Assembly: GCA_900169235.1 (NCBI GenBank)
Contig: FWCC01000100.1
Span: 1-64,000, forward strand
Source: Zarea fungicola
Taxonomy: Eukaryota > Ascomycota > Sordariomycetes > Hypocreales > Cordycipitaceae
DNA: 64,000 bases
Direction: 5' to 3'
Shown one piece after another: positions 47,205 through 57,187 of the stretch. The translations under genes and the position numbers were made by a program. Position 1 is the stretch's first letter, and every line of letters starts with the position of its first letter. The notes under the pieces were generated by a model that saw nothing but the letters and a program-made list of their open reading frames with translations, had not been told where the DNA came from and did not search any database.

Positions 47205-49057
47205 ATGTCGAGAAGGGCGCCCAACCCCGCCGCCGAGCGGGCAGCCCAGAACCAGGCGACCATAAAGAGCCTTCTCAAGCTCGAAGCGAACAAGGTCTGC
47301 TCTGATTGCAAGAGGAACAAGCGTAAGTTGATGGGTTGCCTACCAAGATCTCTTTGCATTACGATTGTGTGGGTGCACAAGGCTGGACGGGTACAATAAA
47401 AGAAAGGGGAGCAATGTCACTAATGTCAAGCGATCATACAGACCCTCGATGGGCAAGCTGGAACCTTGGCGTCTTTATTTGTATCCGCTGCTCAGGTATC
47501 CATCGTGGTATGGGCACACACATCAGCCGCGTCAAGTCGGTCGACCTCGACTCGTGGACGGACGAGCAGCTGCAGAGCGTACTGCGCTGGGGCAATGCGC
47601 GCGCCAATAAATACTGGGAGGCTAAGCTGGCGCCCGGCCACGCACCCTCCGAGGCCAAGATTGAAAACTTTATCCGCACAAAGTACGAGCTGAAGCGGTG
47701 GGTCATGGAAGGGCCCATGCCGGACCCTTCGACGCTGGACGCGGCGGGCGACGACGATGTGCCACTGAGCCTCGTCAAAGAGAAGCAGGTCATTGAAAGA
47801 AAGGAGACGGCACGCAAGGCCTCAGTTGGGCAGTCCTCGCAGCCCTCGGGTGGTGCCGGTGCCGTGGGGGATTTGCTCGGTGGTGCCGATACTGCTACAG
47901 CTGCTGCAGCTCCGCCTCGGTCAGTCTCGAGCCAGCCGGCGGCGAAAGCGGCGGCCGCACCGCCAAAGACGACTACGAAGGACTCGCTGCTTGGACTCGA
48001 CTTTCTAGGCGAGAGCTCCGCACCACCGCGTCCGGCGAGTACACCCGCCGCGCAGGCACAGTCGAGGCCAGATCTTAAGCAATCTATCCTGTCACTTTAT
48101 GCAACCGCACCAAAACCTCAGCCCCCACAGCAGCAGCAGCAGAATCAGGGTGGCTTTGGCGGGATGGGCTCACCGCAAATGGGCCACCAGCACCAGGCGT
48201 CCACAGGTGGAGGCTTCAGCGACGCCTTTGGTGGTCTCAGTCTCTCGAACCCCACGAGCCCAAAGCCGCCGGCTGCCGCTGACCCCTTTGCCGGTCTAGG
48301 AAGCGGTATGAATAACCGCAGCGCCGCACCGAAGCACACTTCCAACAACAGTAGCAGCAACTTTGGCGGCTTGAGCGGCGGCAGCTTCTTCAATAGCAAG
48401 CCCGCTGCGGCCCCCACGTCCACGAATAACCAGTTCTCGACGTCCTCTAGCGGTGGCTTTGGCGACTTTGCAAGCCCCGTCGCCGCCGCTCCCGCTGCCT
48501 CGAAACCAATGCAGGCTTCCTCGTCTGCCATGGCGGACTTGTTTGACATCTCGGCCCCCGCATCGCACACTTCACCGCCTCCTGTTTCTCCGCCAGTGAT
48601 GCAGCAGCAGCCATCCGCGCCCGCCAACTCCGTCTTTAACCTCTCCGCGCCGCAGAGCAAGCCGGCCACAAGCCCACCGGCTGTAGGTGGTAACGGCATC
48701 AGCGGCAATGCAGGCTTCATGGATGCATGGGGTGGCAACGAGTGGGCTGCCCCAGCGGCCGCTGCCCGATCTCCTCCCGTCGCACAGCCTACTACCATCG
48801 GCAGCAGCAAGCCGGCGGCCATCAGCGGCGGCGACATTGGATGGGGTAGCTCAAGCAGCGCCTTTGCGAACACGCCCATTGTGCCGGGTGCTGGCGGCGG
48901 CTTCAACCCTGCTCCTAAGGTGACTGCGGATGAGGAGTTTGGCGGCTGGGCGAGCAGCACTGGCGGACAGCAGACGGCCACCGGCGGGGGTGGTGCCGGC
49001 GCCAAGACGGGTGGTTTCGGTGCTGATGATGATCTATTTTCCAATGTTTGGCAGTAG
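47205..49057 (+). CDS. AGE2: Arf GTPase-activating protein, SMAP/Age2 type
   Basis: Exons 47205-47322 and 47442-49057 give 577 residues. The join completes the zinc finger: Cys32, Cys35, Cys53 and Cys56 (CSDC ... CIRC) around HPRWASWNLGVF, with the arginine finger IHRGMG (Arg about 61) and HISRVKSVDLDSW. This ArfGAP domain (about 15-135) drives GTP hydrolysis on Arf at Golgi/endosome membranes. The rest is a long disordered tail of Ala, Pro, Ser, Gly and Gln with FGGL, DPFAGLG and WGGNEW-like short motifs (DPF and FGG repeats) that resemble clathrin-adaptor and coat-binding peptides; the end is DDLFSNVWQ. Domain position at the N-terminus and tail type fit Age2/SMAP rather than Gcs1 or Glo3 (inference). 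The opposite strand shows a long antisense ORF caused by GC-rich third positions. Confidence 0.9.
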
Positions 49058-49919
49058 AAAAAGACGAAAGCAAGAAACAGCTCAAAAAAATCATTTTTTT
49101 TCCTCTTTGGCTTATCTCCAAAGGGGGAGCGTTTCTTGGTCTTTCTTATAGAGGTGACGGCCATATTGATGTTTGATCTTTCAATGAGGACCAATGAAGA
49201 GAGAGGGAGAGAGAGAGGGAGAGAGAGAGAGGGGGGGGGGAGAGAGAGACCACTGGTAAGAAATGAAAGCATATGGAATTGGCAAAAGCATGTACATGGG
49301 GCGTTTTTTTGCGTGTTTCAAAGTTTTTTTATGCAGTATAATTTATATAGCTACGAATGATAAGAGAACAACGACGCGCAAAAAAAGAGTTGGAGATGTT
49401 GAGTGTTGCATAAGCTGGAGGTGGGAGCACGAAAATGGAAGAGAATTACAATTGTAGTGAAAGCGGACGAATAAACGAAGAATGAAATAAAATGTAGATA
49501 TTCATGTAAATTTCAAAAGATTGTAGTTGTATATTCAACTAGACTGAATAAAACAAGAAAATAAGAAATGAACAAAAAGCTTTGTTCAACGCCATGCCCA
49601 TGCCTTTGGATATATAAATCTGTCTCACCCGATACCCCAACACTCCTTGCCCTGTTCTGGCCCCCGTTATCCGCAGCGGGTTGATTACTGGTGACTTGTA
49701 AGGCCCCGATTCCCGAGTAGCCGCTATGCCTCGCTGATTCCATCACTAAACCATCTACATGCTTTCTTTGTTTGGGGCCGCCTGCTGTTTCCTTGTTTGT
49801 TTTGTTTTTGTGTAGTATTGACCCCGCGTTTATGTCTTTGCGCTCATGGTTGTTGTTCAAACCGAATTGGCACCGGCTATACCGGTTTCCGCGCCCTCTC
49901 TCCCTCGTCGAAAGCCCCC
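49058..49919. other. Convergent 3' spacer
   Basis: Contains a GA microsatellite (49198-49249). No gene seen. Confidence 0.6.
49198..49249. repeat. (GA)n / G-run microsatellite
   Basis: GA dinucleotides broken by GG steps and one ten-base G run. Confidence 0.85.
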
Positions 49920-50314
49920 TCATAGGAACATGCGCGCGACGTAGAACAGAAAAACGAATAGGGCAATCAAGATTCCGGATAGTTTCAATATGGCGACCTT
50001 GTTTCCCGACGCAGCCATCCTCGTCAGTCGGCCGGCCGAGCCTCGCATCTGCGTCGTCATTGAAGAAAAGGTTTCCGACTATGAAAGGGGAAGCTGTCAG
50101 TACAGTCGAAAAACACGTTGAAACTTCAAAATAGTTTTGGATGTCCATAACTCCGGGGACGTTGAAAAGATAGGCGTACCGTATTGTCAATCACATCTTG
50201 CGCCCGCGCATTGTCGTAAATGTCAATCGTCACGCCGCGCAGGGCGGAGACTTTGGCGGAGAGCTCGTCGAGGCGCGAGTTGTTTTGCCTCTCGCGTTCG
50301 TATGCCTCTGACAT
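49920..50314 (-). CDS. SFT1: Bet1/Sft1-type Qc-SNARE
   Basis: Exons 50314-50180 and 50078-49920 give 97 residues. The protein starts MSEAYERERQNNSRLDELSAKVSALRGVTIDIYDNARAQDVIDNT, a heptad SNARE helix with a central polar position, then SETFSSMTTQMRGSAGRLTRMA and a single C-terminal membrane anchor (about 75-95, LKLSGILIALFVFLFYVARMFL region) with almost nothing after it, so it is tail-anchored. Length and lack of an N-terminal extension suit Sft1 (intra-Golgi transport) better than the longer Bet1 (ER-to-Golgi); the assignment between the two is inference. The 101-nt intron ends at CATAG after a TACTGAC branch site. Converges on the Arf GAP gene, another Golgi-traffic component, though a functional link is not shown. 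Confidence 0.85.
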
Positions 50315-50754
50315 TTTGAGCGATTCCAAAAGCCAAAAAAAATTCTCGATTATATACGCCTGATTCTTGTTCTCAACCTTGCGCCGAGGGAGTAAATGGG
50401 TGTACGGCGTTGAGGTGGCGGTGATGGGATCGCTCTCCCGAATCTGGGGTTTAACCGATCAACTCGTTGGGAAAAGACGGAGAAAGCGGCACACCGGAAA
50501 ATCAGGGGTTGTGTTGATGTGCGTGTGTATTTGTTGCGTGTGGATGGGAAAGTGTATTCCTAGATGGGTTGTTTGTTCGTTTTATTGTGTGCTTTGCAAG
50601 GAAGAAAGAGGGATGAAGGCGACGGAGATGGTCGAAACGCTTTAGCCCGCCACCGCCGGCACCCCAATGGCTCTGCTGCATGATGCTACGCAGGGCATGC
50701 CTGCATTGCTAGGCACGCCGGCCTTATACTTGCAAAATGTATACCTAGGTAGTT

Positions 50755-50836
50755 CCTACCTTAAGGTAGGTAGTTAGTTACAGGTAGGTACTAAGTTAGG
50801 TCCTGACCGTGCTAAGGTACCTGTAACTAACTACCT
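50755..50836. repeat. Palindrome and 19-bp perfect inverted repeat
   Basis: CCTACCTTAAGGTAGG (50755-50770) is a perfect palindrome. Overlapping it, AGGTAGTTAGTTACAGGTA (50768-50786) is exactly reverse-complementary to 50818-50836 across a 31-nt loop. Confidence 0.85.
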
Positions 50837-51559
50837 GTAGGAAAGTAACCTTAGTGGGAAATACAGCCTCGGCAAGGCGCTGCGCTGCATCAGCGACCAC
50901 CGACCATATTCCATCTTCTTTGCTGGAAAACACGCCTTTCATTGAACAAAATGCACAATAACCAAGGAAAGAGATTATTCTACAGTTTTGATCAATTGCA
51001 GACAGGTTTACTATTAGCACTCAAACACTTGACCCCGTGCGTACCTGCCACAGTTCATGGCTCCCAGCCAAATTACAGCTCTCCGCAGAGTGTGCATAGT
51101 GAAATATGCTTGAGACGGAGGCCAACATATTGATACGATAAAAACCAAAGCATTTGAGCACCCTTTGCCAGTAATATAAATGGTTGGTGGACAAGAGCGT
51201 TGGTTGGAGGACGTCAGGGACCAACACGAAGTTGTGACACTGTTTTGGACTGAAATGCCTTCGTTCCGTGAAAAGTAATTACTTATAGGCCATCTTAAAC
51301 CATGGGAGAAATTTCTCATAGTACCTTCTCGTACTGCCTGTAATTGAATCCAAAGCCCAGCATATTCTTGCCATAACCGCCGACTAAGCAGGGTGATTTG
51401 CACAACTATAGATGCGATGTACGTATTTGCATTATTGGATATTTTAGGATTTCTTTTTCTCCATTGGACTTTTCTAATTGAAGAAGGTGACATTTTAATG
51501 CCTTGTATTAATGACTTTTACATGTAACCTTGCTGCTGCCTTGGGATTGTCAAAGGCAG

Positions 51560-52620
51560 TTCTGGACAAGAAGCCAATTTGTTAATGTGTCTAGCAATAG
51601 TGCTTCTGACATTGAATTTTAATTCATAGTACTCTATTTCGACTTCTGATATTGTAATTGAATCTGGAAATTGTAATCGACTGCTGATATTGTACTTGAG
51701 CATTGTGCGTTGACATTATACTATAATTGTTGCGCCAAAAAGTGGCCAGCCACACCCAAGGCTGGATTATTATCCCATATCTGCTTGACAATAATACCAT
51801 AATTTTAGCCTCCTTTTAACTATACATCCTAACCTCGCGGTGCATGCTGCGTGGTGCGGTACTTGGTCTGTGGTGTGTAGAGTGTGGTGTGTCAATGTAC
51901 TTGTCTGAATATACCTCTAGGCTAACGGCCAATTTCTACAAGAGCTGACTTATTCGTGTCGCTTTAAAGTACAGTGTGCGAGAGGCATATACAGACAAGT
52001 ACGATGACAAAGCTGATGTGCAAGCTTGTGTGTGATGCTAAAGCTAATGTGCATTGGCCAAGCTGGTGTGCGGCGCCGAAGCTAATGTGCATTGGCAAGG
52101 CTGGTTTGCGGTGCTGAAGCTGATGTGCGATTGGATATGTGAGCGTGCGCGGCACTTCGGCATCGTAATAGTCTGCATGTACCTCTAGGCACATCGTACT
52201 TGTCCGCATAACTCTAGCATACTGTACTTCGAATGACGTTGATATTGACATTGCACCTGTCTATATATACCTCTAGTGTCACATGTGAAGTCTGCCAGTT
52301 GTGGCAGCTACACATGACGCTGGCTAGGTCATATATAGCTTCTATAGAGCCATTCCTAGCTAACTAGTAGATAGATTATTAACCTTACATTCTACTTCCT
52401 TTATAGCACCTTTTATTAGGCTATTTAGGCGTGGCATCTAGCATTCTGTACTTCGAATGACATTGACATTGACATTGACATTGTACTTGTCTGTATATAC
52501 CTCTAGAATACTGTACTTTGAATGACATTGAAATTGACATCGCAATTGTCTGTATATAGCTCTAGCACACTATACTTCGAAGCGACTTCGACGGCATACT
52601 TGTCTGTATATACCAGTAGG
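51560..52620. repeat. Decayed ~65-bp repeat array with an inverted copy
   Basis: Direct copies at 52212-52276, 52437-52506, 52501-52565 and about 52560-52617 share the frame CTCTAG, then CTGTACTTCGAATGACATTG, then ACTTGTCTGTATATAC. Shorter fragments lie near 51890-51925 and 52181-52217, and an inverted copy at about 51966-52008. From 51600 to 51720 more diverged ATTGACATTGTACTTG-like words occur. No ORF spans the copies. Confidence 0.75.
52010..52134. repeat. 38-bp tandem repeat
   Basis: Two 38-nt units (52041-52078 and 52079-52116) beginning AAGCTAATGTGCATTGGC, with about five differences, flanked by partial units at 52010-52040 and 52117-52134. Confidence 0.85.
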
Positions 52621-53467
52621 CAAAAAGCAAACTTGTCCGGAGTATTGTACTTCACTGGATATAACTCAAGCTATAGCCGATACCACACACACTGGATTTC
52701 GATGCACTCATCAACATAAATTTCGAGGTAAATAACAAATCTCATAAATAGTTTGCGCATTGAGTACTTGGAGTCATGCCTTGTTGCTAATAAGAAGGAA
52801 TACAGATACTAAGTCAAGTGTAGGGACGACAATAGCCCATAAGCATAGACGCAGTTTCAAGTATATAAACTCTTGAACTAGATACAATCATTGGCCAGTC
52901 ATGATAGCGTCTGGAAATTTGAACATTTATTATTGTCGCTCTCGACCCTGCGGCTGCTGGAAGTGGCCTCAGTAATAATAAAGTGGCAAAGTGTGTAGGC
53001 CGCCGTTGTCGCACCGCCACAAGCCACGCGGCCAGTATTGCGCAGCAAGTGGGAATTCGGCTGTGCACCACCTTTACGTGGGACTTGCCTGGATGGGCTC
53101 AATGACATGGTGGCTCATGAACCTAGTAGAAGCATATCCTTTTGCCTATTATCTTCCTTTTTGAGAAGTAGCGGGATATCCGGTCAAATATTTACTCGTT
53201 TCGTATTCCTCATCTACATACGCTTTACCGAAATCGCGAAACAAACTGCCAGCGCAAACATCATCCTGAATACTTACTTGTTGGAGGTTTTTAGTGCTGC
53301 TGCCACCAAGAAGCTGGCCAGTTTCTAGCTCCTCTCACCTCTCCCCGCCACACCCCGCCTCCACAGCATTTTGGACGACACATCTTCGTCTATCCTCCTC
53401 CGTTCACGGTGACTCTCGCAACTGGATACCCTCTCCTGCGACCGACATCCCCCCCCAGACCGCCAGA

Positions 53468-54849
53468 ATGGGCATCAACAACCCCCTCCCGTCCTCTATG
53501 CAATGTGAGTTTACTGCCCTGCTCCATGATGCGCCAATGCGCGGCCTCCCATCACCACCAGCCCTGTTGCGCCAAGCCGCTGTGCCCAAAGAAACGCAGA
53601 CCAAATATGCCGCCCTTCCTGGCTAACGTTGGATCGATTCTCTTCTTTTTCCACTATAGCGGAGTGCAAGAAGTGCAGCAAGATTCTTACGTCCTTTATC
53701 AACCCCCACCAAGCCTTTGGGCCCGAAAAGGTTATCCCAGCCTCTGTCCTGGCTAATGCCAAGGGCCTCGCCATCATCACCGTCCTCAAGGCCGGTTTCC
53801 TCGGATCCGGCCGCTTCGGCAGCGGCCTCGTCGTCGCCCGTCTCCCTGACGGCTCCTGGAGCGCACCAAGCGCCATTGCCACCGCCGGTGCCGGCTTCGG
53901 CGGCCAGATTGGCTTTGAGCTGACCGATTTTGTCTTTATCCTCAACGATGCGAACGCCGTCAAGACCTTTGCCCAAGCCGGCTCCCTGACGCTGGGCGGC
54001 AACGTCTCCCTGGCGGCCGGCCCTGTCGGCCGCAATGCCGAGGCCGCCGGCGCGGCCTCCCTCAAGAGCGTGGCGGGCATCTTTAGCTACTCCAAGACCA
54101 AGGGCCTGTTCGCCGGCGTCTCCCTGGAGGGGTCCGCCATCATCGAGCGCCGCGACGCCAACGAAAAGCTATACGGAACCAGATACACCGCCCAGCAGCT
54201 GCTCACCGGCTCCGTGGCACCGCCGCCCCAGGCCAGCCCGCTCATGGACATTCTCAACACGCGCACATTTAGCGGCATGCGCGGTGGCGGAATGACCGGC
54301 GGCGACTCCATGTACAACGACACCCCAACATACGGCAACGACAGCCGCGATGACTTTGACCGCTTCGGCGGCGGTCGCGGGAACAATGGGCCCCAGCGAT
54401 CCAGCACCTGGCAGGACGACGTGTACGACAGGCCCGGCGGCAACAGTGGCCCGCAGCGCGCGGACACGTTCTCGTCGAGGCACGGCGCGGAGGGCAACGG
54501 CTACTACGACAACCCGCCGTCGGACCGCAAGCAAGGACCGGGCCGGCCATCGGCGCCAAAGCCAATGTTTAACACGGCGGCCAGTCTGAACAAGAACGAG
54601 GCAATTGCCCTATACAACTTTGACGCCGACCAACCTGGTGATTTGGGCTTTAAGAAGGGTGATGTGATTACGGTATTGAAAAAGACGGAGAGTGAGAATG
54701 ACTGGTGGTATGTTTATCCCCCCCAAAAGTTCTCCCCGTTTTCTGAAAAGAAAGAAGCGATAAAGCGGCTAACAACGTTGGACAGGACTGGTATGATTGG
54801 TACGAGGCATGGCATATTCCCCAGCAACTACGTAAAGATGAGGACCTAG
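53468..54849 (+). CDS. YSC84: Ysc84/Lsb3-type SYLF + SH3 protein
   Basis: Exons 53468-53504 (37 nt), 53660-54707 and 54786-54849 give 382 residues. MGINNPLPSSMQSECKKCSKIL is the conserved start, and its restoration supports the short first exon. The SYLF (Ysc84) domain spans about 1-220 (KGLAIITVLKAGFLGSGRFGSGLVVARL, GSWSAPSAI, GGQIGFELTDFVFILN, SLTLGGNVSLAAGPVGRNAEA, SYSKTKGLFAGVSLEG). A Gly/Asp-rich linker follows, then a C-terminal SH3 domain (about 325-382: ALYNFDADQPGDLGFKKGDVITVL, NDWWTGMIG, GIFPSNYV). The family binds lipids and actin at cortical patches and acts in endocytosis with Las17-type proteins. The last intron (78 nt) lies inside the SH3 domain and is stop-free in frame, so retention would insert 26 residues and break the domain. 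Confidence 0.95.
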
Positions 54850-56040
54850 ACGAAATAAGCCGACGAAAACTGTGTTGACGAGTTTCTTGTTATTTGTATC
54901 TCTGCATGTTTATGTTTCACTGTCATTTTTTTTTTCTCTTCTTTCATCTTTCTTCGGGAAACGTAGAGGAAACTTGTCGACCGCCATCATCAATGTTGTA
55001 CCGCTTTTCTCTGGGCCTTTTTTTTTTCTTCTTCTTTCTTTTGGAATGAGTTTTTGCTAGCAAGAATGATACCAATTCCCGAGTTTTAAATCCAGTGTGG
55101 GATGCATTCAAAACTATACGCTGTGCCAGCTACCCCAATGCGAGGGGTTCTGTAGATAAAAAAGGATAAACTAAAACAAGAGGCAAACTTCAAGGCTGCT
55201 TGTAAATGTGCTGGGGGCAAAATGCTCAGAAATGGAGAAACCCAAGCCAGGCCAAAAACACAATTTGCGGACAAGCAAGCACCATTGCTAGCGGGCGATT
55301 CCGGACAGCAGCAGTATTTTCTCCTTCCGCTGCCGCTTCCTCCTCATTCTGGTCTTTAGTTCTTGCAGATTTTTTTGTTGTTGTTGTTGTTAGTCATTCG
55401 AGGGACATAATCCAAGAAAAAGAAGGATTTACGACAAAATGTATCAACTCACTGTTGGTGGTGAAATTTTGGCAAGGGACGTAAGCAAGACTTCACATCG
55501 AAACAATTGGCTGATATTGCAATCTAATTCGTATTAACAAGTATACGATATGGTGTGTTTGACGTTGTGTATTAGGCATTGATGTCTGCTGTATATACGA
55601 CTCTCAATGTACGATTCTATCCAACACCTGCACTGCAAGTATCAGCCCCCTGGCCCGTTGCCAGAACCAATCCCTTTCAAAGTAAGCCCTCAAGAATCTC
55701 TATGCATTGCTTTTCCACCGTTTCACCGTCCTGTTGTTCATCCAAGAAAGCCCGACGACTCGCGAACAAGATTGTAACAAGAAAACAATTAAATACCACC
55801 TCTTTCCACACCAAACTCCCAGCATCTAGAAAATGAAGCGCAAAAAAAAAAACAAAGAAACAGAAATGATGAATGAAAACGCAGATATGCAAGTGTGATA
55901 TGGCCAGCGGTTGTGCATGGTGTGGGGCTGGGTGTATGTGATGGGACTCTGCCTCAAAATTAAACCGTGTAAGTCGGATGAGGCTCGAGTAGCGAGTACT
56001 TTTGATAAATGCAAATAAGAAAACGCTCGAATACAGATGT
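54850..56040. other. Convergent 3' spacer
   Basis: T-rich 3' flank of the Ysc84-type gene and a 1.2 kb spacer to the dehydrogenase. No gene seen; a small TTG/TTC run lies near 55375-55395. Confidence 0.55.
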
Positions 56041-57187
56041 TCACCACAGAGAATAGCCACCATCAATGATGCAGTCCGCGCCTGTTGAATTTAATTAGTT
56101 TTTTTTTCCTATGATTGTACCCCAGTTTGTAGAAGAACTTACCAGTCATGAAGCTGGAGGCGTCTGAGGCGAGGAAAACGCAAAGACCATTCAGCTCATC
56201 AACATTTCCCAGACGGTTCTGCGGGGTCAGACCACGCCAGATCTTCTTCTGGGCCTCTAGGGCAGGCACGCGGTTCAGGGCAGTGTCCATGTAGCCGGGG
56301 GAGATTGTGTTGACGCGGATATTATACTTGGCCCACTCAGCGGCGAGCGACTTGCTGAACTGGATGACGCCAGCCTTGGAGGCGTTGTAGCAAGACTGCT
56401 CCTGTGGGTAGTTGACAATGGAGCCCGACATGGAAGCGACGAGAATAATAGAACCTGGCTTACCCGCGGCCATCATGGCGCGGCCAACAGCCTGGGACAT
56501 GAGAAAGGTACCCGTGAGGTTGATGTCGATAAGGCGACGGAACATGGCGGGGTCGTATGTCTCGGCCTTGATGTTGGAGTCGGCGATGCCAGCCGAGTTG
56601 ACGAGCACGTCGGGTGCACCATAGAGATCGACGACAGAGTCGACAGCGGCATTGATAGCGGCGCCGTCACGGACATCAACCTTGAAGAAGGAGACGGGCA
56701 GGCCGGACTTCTCATGCAGCTCAGCGGCAGCAGCGTCGCCGAGCTCCTGGTTGGCATCAAAGATGACAATGTTTTTGGCCCCAGCCTCGGCACAGGCCCG
56801 GGCCATATGATTACCGAGACCGCGGGCACCTCCCGTGATGATGATTGTCTTGCCAAAGACGGTCATATTCTTGAGGGTGTGAGGGAGGGCCTCGAATACT
56901 CGTCTGTTGAGAGGCTCAACGGCATCATTCTCGGCTGCCGGGGCCGGGCTGTCGAGGGGGACCTGAGAGGCGGCCTCGGGAACATGAACAGTGCGCTTGT
57001 CGCCAGAGCTGGAACCGCTGTCGTAGATGGTGGCGGGGATTTCCTTCTCACGGACGACACTATTCTTCTTTGTTGTGTCGGACACACGGTAAATGGAGGT
57101 GGCCGAGAAGGCACGAGTGGCATTGAATCGCGAGACGGGAGCGGCGGTACGGGAGAGCCGTAGGAGGTTGCGAGTGGCGAATGACAT
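56041..57187 (-). CDS. Short-chain dehydrogenase, polyol/arabinitol type, predicted mitochondrial
   Basis: Exons 57187-56143 and 56081-56041 give 361 residues; the small second exon supplies the family C-terminus ADCIIDGGYSLW. ATG at 57187 is preferred since the opening further upstream reads promoter-like sequence. Residues 1-31 (MSFATRNLLRLSR...ATRAFSATS) look like a cleavable mitochondrial presequence. After a polar linker the SDR core has the cofactor motif TGGARGLG (about 118-125), NSAG (about 197-200), catalytic Ser in SMSGS (about 252) and YNASK (Tyr about 267, Lys about 271), then SPGYMDTAL. Classical SDRs of this subgroup are D-arabinitol, mannitol or sorbose (L-xylulose) dehydrogenases using NAD(P)H; the substrate is inferred from overall resemblance only. 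A mitochondrial leader is unusual for this subgroup. Confidence 0.88.

Larger units (their letters stand above)
50315..53467. other. Divergent region rich in palindromes and decayed repeats
   Basis: No gene recognised. It holds a perfect inverted repeat (50768-50836), a 16-bp palindrome (50755-50770) and the repeat array at 51560-52620. The last 150 nt are the pyrimidine-rich leader of the Ysc84-type gene. Confidence 0.6.

Noticed and set aside
48145..49272. 375-codon minus-strand ORF opposite the Arf GAP tail
   Set aside because: Proline/alanine low-complexity translation that mirrors the repetitive tail; no start context, domain or splice support.
51560..52620. CRISPR-like regular repeats
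   Set aside because: Units are diverged, unevenly spaced and one is inverted; the genome is eukaryotic.
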